In this document: one piece after another, positions 33,815 to 41,182 of the stretch
How positions within the stretch are numbered: position 1 is the stretch's first letter
Layout: each line of letters starts with the position of its first letter
Assembly (NCBI RefSeq): GCF_014841615.1
Contig: NZ_JACYUG010000001.1
Span: 496,001-560,000 of the forward strand
Length of the DNA: 64,000 bases
Direction of reading: 5' to 3'
Source: Sphingomonas sp. CFBP 8760
GTDB lineage: Bacteria > Pseudomonadota > Alphaproteobacteria > Sphingomonadales > Sphingomonadaceae
Program-made: the position numbers and the translations under genes
The notes under the pieces: model-generated
Seen by the model: only the letters and a program-made list of their open reading frames with translations
What the model was told of the DNA's origin: nothing
Databases searched by the model: none

Positions 33815-35155
33815 TCAGACCGCGCTGACCAGCAGCTTGTCGATCCGGCGGCCGTCGAGGTCGACCACCTCGAACCGCCAGCCCTGTTCGATGAAGCTTT
33901 CACCCTCGGCGGGCAGATGGCGGAAGGCGGCGAGGGCGAGCCCGGCGACGGTGGCGTAGTCGCGGTCCTCGGGCAGGTCGATGCCGATCCGCTCCGCCAG
34001 CCCGTCCGCCGGGGCGGTGCCGGCGACCAGCAGCGATCCGTCGTCACGCTCGACGATATCGGGTGCCTCGTCGGGATCGGCATCGGAGAAGAACGCGCCG
34101 CCGATCGCCGCAAGCAGGTCGGCGGGGGTCACGATCCCTTCGAAATGGCCGTATTCGTCATGGATCAGCGCCATCGGCACCTCGGCCTGACGAAGGGCCA
34201 GCAACGCGTCGGGCGCGTCGATCCGGTCGATCACCACCGGCACCTTGCGCATCAGCGCATTGAGGTCGATCGCCTCGCCACGCAGCAGGGCGGCGACGAT
34301 GTCGCGCGCCTGCACCACGCCCGCGACGGTATCGATCGAACCGTCGCCGACCGGCAGGCGGGTATGCTGGGTGGTGATGAGCTTTTCGCGGATCGTCGCC
34401 TCGTCGGCGCGGCAATCCAGCCAGTCGACCTCGGTCCGCGGCGTCATGATCTCCCGCACCGGCCGGTCGGCGAGGCGGACGACGCCGGAGATGATCGAGC
34501 GTTCATGCTCCTCGATCACGCCCGACTTCGACGCCTCGGCGACGATCAGGTGAAGCTCCTCCGCCGTCACCTGCTCCTCGTTGTTGCGGTCGAGCCGCAG
34601 CAGGCGGAAGATCAGCGCGCTGGTCGAATCGAGCAGCCACACCAGCGGGGCGGTGATCCACGCCAGCCAGCGCATCGGAATCGCGACCAGCGCCGCCACC
34701 GTTTCGGGCGCACGCAGCGCGAACTGCTTGGGCACCAGTTCGCCGATGATGAGCGAGGCATAGGTGGTGAGCGTGATGACCAGCACGAAGCCGAGCGTCG
34801 CCGCCGTATCCGCCGGCACGCCCAGCGCCTGCAATCGCGCCGCCGTGGGGGTGCCGAGGCTGGCGCCCGAATAGGCACCGGCCAGAATACCGATCAGGGT
34901 GATGCCGATCTGCACGCAGGACAGGAACTTGCCGGGATCCGCCGCCAGCAGCAGCGCGGCACGCGCGCCGGACCGGCCACCGCGCGCCATCGCCTCCAGC
35001 CGCGCCTTGCGCGACGATACGACCGCGAGCTCGCTCATCGCGAAGACGCCATTCAACGCGACGAGCGCCAGGATGATGACGACGTCGAGCCAGGGAAAGG
35101 GGGGGAGCGGTGGTGCCATCGCCGGTGGGAACGCTCTTCGCCGATAAATGCTCAT
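33815..35155 (-). CDS. CNNM/CorC-type membrane protein with CBS domains
   Basis: A 446-residue integral membrane protein of the hemolysin-related (DUF21) family. The N-terminal half has several membrane segments (LDVVIILALVALNGVFAMSE, FVLVITLTTYASLIIGELVPKQ, MRWLAWITAPLVWLLD). CBS domains follow (RPVREIMTPRTEVDWLD, RLPVGDGSIDTVAGVVQ, VPMALIHDEYGHFEGIVTPADLL), then a C-terminal CorC_HlyC domain. Relatives have been implicated in magnesium or cobalt efflux. The start may instead be 35119 (MAPPLPPFPW); neither has a clear ribosome-binding site. Confidence 0.92.
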   Translation of the reverse strand: MSIYRRRAFPPAMAPPLPPFPWLDVVIILALVALNGVFAMSELAVVSSRKARLEAMARGGRSGARAALLLAADPGKFLSCVQIGITLIGILAGAYSGASLGTPTAARLQALGVPADTAATLGFVLVITLTTYASLIIGELVPKQFALRAPETVAALVAIPMRWLAWITAPLVWLLDSTSALIFRLLRLDRNNEEQVTAEELHLIVAEASKSGVIEEHERSIISGVVRLADRPVREIMTPRTEVDWLDCRADEATIREKLITTQHTRLPVGDGSIDTVAGVVQARDIVAALLRGEAIDLNALMRKVPVVIDRIDAPDALLALRQAEVPMALIHDEYGHFEGIVTPADLLAAIGGAFFSDADPDEAPDIVERDDGSLLVAGTAPADGLAERIGIDLPEDRDYATVAGLALAAFRHLPAEGESFIEQGWRFEVVDLDGRRIDKLLVSAV

Positions 35156-35278
35156 CGCACAACCGGTGATCGCACGAAGCCCCCTGTCGACATCCGCGTC
35201 AGCCGCCGTTCAGTGCGCAACCGGAACAATGGTCGCATCGTCCGGGTTCAACCCGGCATCATCGCAGGGGATGCCATC

Positions 35279-35953
35279 ATGAAGACCAATCCGTTCCTTC
35301 TCGCCGGCCTTGCCGCCTCGCTCGCGGTCGGCGGCTGCACCACCGACCCCGATACCGGCGAGCGCCGCATCTCGAAGGCCGCGATCGGCGGCATCGGCGG
35401 TGCATTGGGCGGCTATCTGCTCGGCGACCTGGTCGGCGGGCGGCGCGACCGGACCGAAAAGCTGCTGGGCGCGGGCATCGGCGGCCTCGCCGGGGCGGGC
35501 ATCGGCGTCTATATGGACAAGCAGGAACGCGAGTTGCGCGCCCGCACCGCGGGCACCGATGTGCAGGTGATCCGCCGTGGCGACGATCTGGTGCTCAACA
35601 TCCCGTCGGGCATCACCTTCGCCTATGATTCGGCGTCGGTGCAGCCGCAGTTCCAGCGCACGCTGGATCAGGTCGCGCAGACGCTGGCGGAATACAACCA
35701 GACCTATATCGACGTGTACGGGCACACCGACGCCACCGGCAGCGATGCCTATAACCAGGGCCTGTCCGAACGCCGCGCGACGGCAGTGGCGGATTATCTG
35801 GCAGGCCGCGGCGTGCAGGCCGCCCGCATCGGCACCCGCGGCTATGGCAAGACGCAGCCGATCGCCTCCAACGACACCGACGCCGGCCGCGCCGCGAATC
35901 GGCGGGTGGAGATCAAGATCGTGCCGATCTCGCAGAACGACCTGCGGGGGTAA
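35279..35953 (+). CDS. OmpA-family lipoprotein (YiaD-like)
   Basis: A 224-residue envelope lipoprotein. The signal and lipobox LAASLAVGGC put the lipidated Cys at residue 20. A glycine-zipper segment (IGGIGGALGGYLLGDLVGG, LLGAGIGGLAGAGIG) follows, then an OmpA-like peptidoglycan-binding domain from about 115 with GITFAYDSASVQP, VYGHTDATGSDAYNQGLSERRA, GTRGYGKTQPIASNDT and GRAANRRVEI. It likely tethers the outer membrane to peptidoglycan. It ends at a strong hairpin shared with convergent tadA. Confidence 0.93.
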   Translation: MKTNPFLLAGLAASLAVGGCTTDPDTGERRISKAAIGGIGGALGGYLLGDLVGGRRDRTEKLLGAGIGGLAGAGIGVYMDKQERELRARTAGTDVQVIRRGDDLVLNIPSGITFAYDSASVQPQFQRTLDQVAQTLAEYNQTYIDVYGHTDATGSDAYNQGLSERRATAVADYLAGRGVQAARIGTRGYGKTQPIASNDTDAGRAANRRVEIKIVPISQNDLRG

Positions 35954-35968
35954 TCGACTCCCGAGCGG

Positions 35969-36002
35969 TGACGGCCTCTCCCTCGGGCAGGAGAGGCCGT
36001 CA
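35969..36002. terminator. Bidirectional terminator between the OmpA-like gene and tadA
   Basis: Perfect 13-base arms TGACGGCCTCTCC (35969-35981) and GGAGAGGCCGTCA (35990-36002) with an eight-base loop. The right arm includes the tadA stop codon (36000-36002). Confidence 0.7.
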
Positions 36003-36449
36003 GCGCCGGGCCACGAAGAAATCGCGCAACAGCGCCGCCGCCTTGCGCTCGCCGATCCCGGCATAGACTTCCGGGCGATGATGGCAGGTCGGTTGACCGA
36101 ACAGACGGGGGCCGTGATCGACCGCGCCGCCCTTCGCATCGGGTGCCCCGTAATAGAGGCGGGCGATCCGGGCATGGGCGATCGCCCCGGCGCACATCGC
36201 GCATGGCTCCAGCGTGACCCACAGGTCGCAATCGTCCAGTCGTTCGCGACCCAGCAACGCGGCCGCCCCCCGGATGGCCAGCATCTCGGCATGGGCGGTG
36301 GGATCGCGCAGGCCGCGCGGGGCATTGCCCGCCGCAGCGATCACGCGGCCGTCATGGACGATCACCGCCCCGACCGGCACTTCCCCCATCGCCGCCGCCT
36401 CGGCGGCGACGGTCAGGGCACGGCGCATGGGATCGGGCAGGGGAATCAC
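36000..36449 (-). CDS. tadA: tRNA-specific adenosine deaminase
   Basis: It converts A34 to inosine in tRNA-Arg(ACG). The 149-residue deaminase has the zinc site HAEMLAI (His and proton-shuttle Glu near residue 53) and EPCAMCAGA near 81, and a GAPDAKGGAVDHG loop typical of TadA. The start MIPLPDPMRRAL may be at 36449 or at the second Met (36428). Confidence 0.95.
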   Translation of the reverse strand: MIPLPDPMRRALTVAAEAAAMGEVPVGAVIVHDGRVIAAAGNAPRGLRDPTAHAEMLAIRGAAALLGRERLDDCDLWVTLEPCAMCAGAIAHARIARLYYGAPDAKGGAVDHGPRLFGQPTCHHRPEVYAGIGERKAAALLRDFFVARR

Positions 36450-36488
36450 CCCCCTGCCCTGCCCCGCACCCTTGCCGGGGTAAAGGGA

Positions 36489-36707
36489 TCAGTTCGCGCT
36501 TTGCGCGTTGGCCGGCCGCTCCACCTCGATCGTCGGCACCGCCACCGTCTTGTTCTCGGTACCGACCGACACGCGCGCGACGTCCGCCTCGAATTTGGGT
36601 GCCTGCACCATGCCCGGACGGGTCTGGTCGATCGATACGATTCCGAAATACATCAATCCGGCCAGCACCAGCACGGCGATGGCAAGCAGGACCAAAAGCG
36701 TACGCAT
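36489..36707 (-). CDS. Small single-pass membrane protein of unknown function
   Basis: A 72-residue protein: MRTLLVLLAIAVLVLAGLMYFGIV is one N-terminal membrane helix, followed by a soluble tail of about 45 residues (SIDQTRPGMVQAPKF...VPTIEVERPANAQSAN). AGGAG lies seven bases before ATG 36707, which decides the start over 36740. Its neighbour rpmB diverges from it. I recognise no domain. Confidence 0.75.
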   Translation of the reverse strand: MRTLLVLLAIAVLVLAGLMYFGIVSIDQTRPGMVQAPKFEADVARVSVGTENKTVAVPTIEVERPANAQSAN

Positions 36708-36859
36708 CCATCGTCTCCTAACGGTTCGTTGCCGTAACAACGCCGACCGCGCGGAGGCGTTGCATCGTCGCCGATCCAGCCATGAAGGTTGACGCCCCCG
36801 CCATGCTCGGCTACGGCCGCGACCTTTCCGGGAAGCCCCCGAAACCAGGATATTCGATC

Positions 36860-37159
36860 ATGTCGCGCATTTGCGAGCTGACCGGCAAGGGCCGGCAGGT
36901 GGGTAACAATGTCTCCCACGCCAACAACAAGACCAAGCGTACCTTTCTGCCGAATTTGCAGAATGTGACGCTGCTGTCCGATTCGCTGGAAACCGGTGTT
37001 CGCCTGCGCGTCTCGACGCACGGCCTGCGCTCGGTCGAGCATAACGGCGGCCTGGACAACTGGCTGGTGAAGACCAGCGACGACAAGCTGTCGCTGCGTT
37101 GCCGCCGCCTGAAGCGCGACATCGTCAAGAAGCGCGCCGCCGCCACCGTCGCGGCGTAA
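36860..37159 (+). CDS. rpmB: 50S ribosomal protein L28
   Basis: A large-subunit ribosomal protein of 99 residues, slightly longer than enterobacterial L28 (78) but normal for alphaproteobacteria. It begins [28 protein letters not shown] and continues [32 protein letters not shown]. The ATG at 36860 has AGGA about ten bases upstream. Transcription ends at the strong hairpin 37187-37217. Upstream, a short inverted repeat (caacgcc/ggcgttg near 36737-36761) lies in the control region shared with the divergent membrane-protein gene. Confidence 0.97.
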   Translation: MSRICELTGKGRQVGNNVSHANNKTKRTFLPNLQNVTLLSDSLETGVRLRVSTHGLRSVEHNGGLDNWLVKTSDDKLSLRCRRLKRDIVKKRAAATVAA

Positions 37160-37186
37160 CGACGGACTTTCCCTGACGGGATCAGA

Positions 37187-37217
37187 GGGCGCGCCGGTCA
37201 CCCCGACCGGCGCGCCC
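37187..37217. terminator. Strong hairpin terminator after rpmB
   Basis: Perfect 13-base arms GGGCGCGCCGGTC (37187-37199) and GACCGGCGCGCCC (37205-37217) with a five-base loop, followed by cttgtcg. It lies between convergent rpmB and the phytase-like gene and can serve both. Confidence 0.7.
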
Positions 37218-37224
37218 CTTGTCG

Positions 37225-38208
37225 TCAGCCGATCAGATCGAAGTTCAGCAGCAGCGTGCGCTGCATCGGCAGGCGATTATCGTCGGACACCAGCCACAGG
37301 GTGATCCCTTCGCCCCGCCGCGTCACGGCCACGCCTTCGATATTGTCGTGGATCACCGGTGCCTCCAGCCGGGCGATCTCGCGACCCTGCAATACGTTGC
37401 CGGCCGTGAGGGCGGCACGATCGATCACGACCAGCCGGTTCGACCAGCGGAACGGCAGCGCGAATCGCCGCTCCAGCACCAGCAGCCGCCGATCAGGCAG
37501 TTCGACCATATCGACCGGCCGGAACCCCGGGGTCGGTCGATAGGCGAAGCGAAAGGCAGGCTCCGGCACCGCAACGGGATCGCCGGACCAGACCAGTCCT
37601 TCCTGCATCGATCCGCCGTAGGGAATCGATTCGCTGATCGCGACGAAGCGGCCATCCGCCAGCCGCGCCATCGCCTCGATCCCGCCATTGCTGCGCCAGC
37701 GCGCCATGGCTGCAGGCGCCACCCCCGCTTCCGCACGGGCCAGCACCGGCGCATAGCGCCAGATCTGGTTGAACTGTTCGAACCCCACCCAGACAGTGCC
37801 GGTCGCAGGATCGATCGTCATCGATTCCGAATCGCGTTCGCGCTTGGTCCAGCCGGTATCCGGCCCGGCGGGTAGCTGACCCAATCGTACGTCGTGGACA
37901 GTCCAGTCCCGCGCCATCGTGAAACGCAGGATATTGGCGTCGTCGCTCAGCAGCGTGAACCGCCGCCCCCGCACCGCCAGCGCCGAATAGCCGCCGAACG
38001 CGGGATCGCGCCCGATCAGTTCGACACCGCCGCGATAGACCAGCGCCCCCAGATGCCGGCGCGCCGGGTCATGCGGGTCGAGTGCCACCGGCCGCACCGT
38101 CACCCGCGTGTCCCGCCCCAGCAACGCGACGCGCGCCTCCCGCGACCAGCCTGTGCCGAGCAACAGGGGCAATGCGACGACGGCGATCAGCGAACGGAGA
38201 CGGGGCAT
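37225..38208 (-). CDS. Esterase-like activity of phytase family protein
   Basis: A 327-residue secreted or membrane-anchored protein with an N-terminal hydrophobic signal (RSLIAVVALPLLLGTGW). The body is a predicted beta-propeller with FGGYSALAVRGRRFTLLSDDANILRF, ERDSESMTIDPATGTVWVGFEQFNQIWRY, NGGIEAMARLADGRFVAISE and DNIEGVAVTRRG. This matches the phytase-like esterase domain common in sphingomonads and rhizobia. Enzymatic activity for this family is poorly established, so the name is descriptive only. Confidence 0.85.
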   Translation of the reverse strand: MPRLRSLIAVVALPLLLGTGWSREARVALLGRDTRVTVRPVALDPHDPARRHLGALVYRGGVELIGRDPAFGGYSALAVRGRRFTLLSDDANILRFTMARDWTVHDVRLGQLPAGPDTGWTKRERDSESMTIDPATGTVWVGFEQFNQIWRYAPVLARAEAGVAPAAMARWRSNGGIEAMARLADGRFVAISESIPYGGSMQEGLVWSGDPVAVPEPAFRFAYRPTPGFRPVDMVELPDRRLLVLERRFALPFRWSNRLVVIDRAALTAGNVLQGREIARLEAPVIHDNIEGVAVTRRGEGITLWLVSDDNRLPMQRTLLLNFDLIG

Positions 38209-38357
38209 CCCTCCCCTTACGGCCGTTACGCCGCCGGAAAAGGCTGAACGGGCGATAACATCCGCATTCAGGGTTGGCTCAATGCGAATCGACGAAAAGC
38301 ATCGCCATGGACGACGGACAGACTGTCCCGCCGGACACCAGATACGGGAGAAAGACG

Positions 38358-38690
38358 ATGTTCAGGAACTTCTCGCTTGCCGCCGCCGCCCTCGCGATGG
38401 GTGCTTCGACGCTGGTGCCGATCAGCACCGCCGAGGCCCAGCGCGGCTACAACCGCGGCGACCGCTATTCGCAGGGCTATCATCGTGGCCGCGACGATTA
38501 TCGCGCGGCCCAGCGGTGCAAGGACGGCGGCACCGGCACGATCGTCGGCGCGATCGCCGGCGGCCTGCTCGGCCGGACCGTCGATACCCGCGGCGACCGC
38601 ACGATGGGCACGTTGCTGGGTGCCGGTGCGGGTGCGCTGGCCGGGCGTGCGATCGATCGGTCCGACCGTCCCAACTATTGCCGACGGTAA
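38358..38690 (+). CDS. Glycine-zipper 2TM-domain protein (17 kDa surface-antigen-like)
   Basis: A 110-residue exported protein: signal MFRNFSLAAAALAMGASTLVPISTAEAQ, then an Arg/Tyr/Asp-rich segment (RGYNRGDRYSQGYHRGRDDYR), then a glycine-zipper module GTIVGAIAGGLLGRTVDTRGDRTMGTLLGAGAGALAGRAI. Such modules insert into or associate with the outer membrane. GGGAG precedes the ATG at 38358. It ends before a GNRA-loop terminator. Confidence 0.85.
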   Translation: MFRNFSLAAAALAMGASTLVPISTAEAQRGYNRGDRYSQGYHRGRDDYRAAQRCKDGGTGTIVGAIAGGLLGRTVDTRGDRTMGTLLGAGAGALAGRAIDRSDRPNYCRR

Positions 38691-38756
38691 GGGCCGCCGG
38701 GCCATCCGGCCCGCGCCATCCGTCCACGAGTTCCCTCGCGTAGCGTAACGAGGGCG

Positions 38757-38786
38757 GGGGGTCGGTGCCGAAAGGTACCGGCCCCC
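38757..38786 (+). terminator. Rho-independent terminator after the glycine-zipper gene
   Basis: A 13-base stem with two wobble pairs (38757-38769 with 38774-38786) closed by a GAAA tetraloop and followed by ttgtt. It lies 66 bases past the stop. Confidence 0.7.
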
Positions 38787-38918
38787 TTGTTCGTGCACGA
38801 CGTTCTGCTCGCCCCGATCCGGTTCGATACGACCGCATCGACGGCCGGAACGGTTGCGTAGGATATCGTTAAGCCTTTCCCGGCTTTTGATCGTCGTGCG
38901 AACACAGGCTCCGGGGGG

Positions 38919-39377
38919 ATGGATATGCTGACGCAGCGGCTTTTGGACATATTCGATGGCCATCATCGCCGCGCCACCGCGATCATGACCGCGCAGCGCG
39001 CGCTGCTGGCGCCGGGATCGGCGCCCGATCCGGCCGCACAGGCACGACATCGCTGGGAATTACTGCGCGTGCTGGTGGAGTTCCAGATCTTCAAACATCG
39101 CGACATCTTCGACCCCGTCATCAGGCAGGGCGATGCGCGAATGGCCGCGCGGGCACGGGTCCTGAAGGCGGAATGCGCCGAACTGGGGGCGGAGGTCCGT
39201 GCCTTCGTCGCCGGGTGGAGCGACGGCAGCGTCGATCGCGACTGGGACCGGTTCCGGACGGCAACACTGGCGCTGATCGCCAAGGTGGAACGCGGCCTGG
39301 CCGGGCAGCGGCAGGTACTGGCGACGATGGTCGCGCCACCGGCGCGATCCCCGGTGGCGAACGGCCCGATCCGTTAG
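38919..39377 (+). CDS. Helical protein of unknown function
   Basis: A 152-residue protein predicted to be almost entirely helical. His-containing helices (DGHHRRATAIM, ARHRWELLRVLVEFQIFKHRDIFDPVI) recall hemerythrin-like four-helix bundles, but the family's full His/Glu ligand set is not evident, so I leave it unnamed. GGGGGG precedes ATG 38919. It converges on phaB. Confidence 0.7.
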   Translation: MDMLTQRLLDIFDGHHRRATAIMTAQRALLAPGSAPDPAAQARHRWELLRVLVEFQIFKHRDIFDPVIRQGDARMAARARVLKAECAELGAEVRAFVAGWSDGSVDRDWDRFRTATLALIAKVERGLAGQRQVLATMVAPPARSPVANGPIR

Positions 39378-39404
39378 GATCGATGCCGTCCGCCACCGTA
39401 TAGA

Positions 39405-40127
39405 TCAATACATGTGCTGGCCGCCGTTGATGCTGAGCGTCGATCCCGTCACGAAGCCGCCGTCTTCCGAACACAGGAACGCGACGCCGCGGGCGATCTC
39501 GTGCGCCTGCCCCAGCCGGCCGACCGGAATCTTGGCGACGATCTTTTCCAGCACTTCCGGCGGCACCGCCGCGACCATGTCGGTATCGATATAGCCGGGC
39601 GCGATCGCGTTGACCGTCACGCCGGCGCGCGCGCCTTCCTGCGCCAGCGCCTTGGTGAAGCCATGGATGCCGGATTTGGCGGCGGCATAGTTGACCTGGC
39701 CGTACTGGCCGGCCTGCCCGTTGATCGACCCGATGTTGACGATCCGACCCCATTTGCGGTCGCGCATCCCGGCGAAGGTTGCCTTCGCCATGTTGAAGCA
39801 ACCGCCCAGATTGGTGTCGATCACCTCTTTCCACGCCTGATACGACATCTTCAGGATCGTGCCGTCACGCGTGATGCCCGCGTTGTTGACGACGATGTCG
39901 ATCGGCCCGAGCTCCTCGGCCACCTGCGCGCAACCCGTTTGGCACGCATCGTAATCGGATACGTCCCACTTGTACGCCTTGATCCCGGTGCGCTCCGTAA
40001 AGGCGGCGGCGCGTTCGTCGTTGCCGGCATAATTGGCGGCGACGGTGAACCCCGCTTCCTTCAGGGCGAGGCTGATCGCCTCACCGATCCCACGCGTTCC
40101 ACCCGTGACGATCGCCACTCGTGCCAT
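39405..40127 (-). CDS. phaB: Acetoacetyl-CoA reductase
   Basis: It reduces acetoacetyl-CoA to (R)-3-hydroxybutyryl-CoA with NADPH, the second step of PHB synthesis. The 240-residue short-chain dehydrogenase has the cofactor motif TGGTRGIG, NNAG, the catalytic Ser in NIGSING and the YxxxK motif in NYAAAKSG. INGGQHMY at the C-terminus is a PhaB hallmark that separates it from FabG. GAGGAGAG lies six bases before the ATG. phaA is 18 kb away, so the pathway is split across loci. Confidence 0.94.
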   Translation of the reverse strand: MARVAIVTGGTRGIGEAISLALKEAGFTVAANYAGNDERAAAFTERTGIKAYKWDVSDYDACQTGCAQVAEELGPIDIVVNNAGITRDGTILKMSYQAWKEVIDTNLGGCFNMAKATFAGMRDRKWGRIVNIGSINGQAGQYGQVNYAAAKSGIHGFTKALAQEGARAGVTVNAIAPGYIDTDMVAAVPPEVLEKIVAKIPVGRLGQAHEIARGVAFLCSEDGGFVTGSTLSINGGQHMY

Positions 40128-40159
40128 GCAAACTCTCCTCTTCCCGGTTTCCGTTAACG

Positions 40160-41182
40160 CTACGGCAGGCGGACCCAGCCTTCAAGTTCGCGCGACAATA
40201 TTTGCCGCAGCATCGCGATACCGCCATCCTCGTCGTTGAGGCAGGGAAGGTAGGCGAAGTCGGTGCCCCCCGCCTCGACGAAGGATTCGCGGCCCCGGAT
40301 CGCCAGTTCCTCCAGCGTTTCCAGACAGTCGGCGGAGAACCCAGGGGCGAGGATCGCGACCTTGCGCGTGCCCGCCTTCGCCATCGCCACCAGCGTCTCG
40401 TCGGTCGCCGGCCCCAGCCATTTCGCCGGGCCGAAGCGTGACTGGAACGCGATCGTCAGCGGCCGGCCCAGCGCCTCCTGCAACAGCCGGGCGGTCTTCT
40501 GGCAATGGCAGTGATAGGGGTCACCCAGTTGCAGCGTCCGCTTCGGCATCCCGTGGAAACTGGCGATGATCGCCTCCGGCTCGAACGACAGTTGCGCCAG
40601 CGAGGTTTCGACCGATTCCTTCAGCGCCCCGATGTAGAGGGGATCGTCGTGATAGGGCGGCAGGGTGCGGATCGCGGGTTGCCAGCGCATCGTCGCCAGA
40701 TGCGCGAACGCCTTGTCGTTGGCGGTCGCGGTCGTCGCGGCGCAATATTGCGGATAGAGCGGCGCGAGCAGGATCCGCTCGCACCCGGCATCCTTCATCG
40801 CCTGCACCCGGTCGGCGATGGCGGGGCGGCCGTAGCGCATCGCCCAGTCGACCAGCACGCCGGGACCGAAAGCGTCCTTCAGGCGCCCGGCCTGAGCCTT
40901 CGTGATCGCGGCGAGGGGCGATCCGTCCTCGCGCCAGACCTGGCTATAGGCATGGGCGGACTTCTTCGGCCGGGTGTTCAGGATGATGCCGCGCAAGATC
41001 GGTTGCCACGCGATCGCGGGCAGTTCGACGACGCGACGATCGGACAGAAATTCGCCGAGATAGCGTTTCACCGAGCGGGCATCCGGCGCGTCGGGGGTGC
41101 CGAGGTTCATCAGCAGCACGCCGATTTTCGGCGCGGGAACAGCGGGATGGCCGTCAGGCAGTTTCACGGGGGCAAGGGTCAT
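40160..41182 (-). CDS. hemH: Ferrochelatase
   Basis: It inserts iron into protoporphyrin IX to make haem. The 340-residue protein has KIGVLLMNLGTPD near the start, the catalytic His in SFHGMPKR near residue 210, GDPYHCHCQKTARLL, and a Glu-rich EAGGTDFAYLPCLND C-terminus. Start 41182 gives the normal N-terminus and overlaps the stop of the upstream hydroxylase-subunit gene by four bases; the longer open frame (to 41761) is a shadow through that gene. Confidence 0.95.
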   Translation of the reverse strand: MTLAPVKLPDGHPAVPAPKIGVLLMNLGTPDAPDARSVKRYLGEFLSDRRVVELPAIAWQPILRGIILNTRPKKSAHAYSQVWREDGSPLAAITKAQAGRLKDAFGPGVLVDWAMRYGRPAIADRVQAMKDAGCERILLAPLYPQYCAATTATANDKAFAHLATMRWQPAIRTLPPYHDDPLYIGALKESVETSLAQLSFEPEAIIASFHGMPKRTLQLGDPYHCHCQKTARLLQEALGRPLTIAFQSRFGPAKWLGPATDETLVAMAKAGTRKVAILAPGFSADCLETLEELAIRGRESFVEAGGTDFAYLPCLNDEDGGIAMLRQILSRELEGWVRLP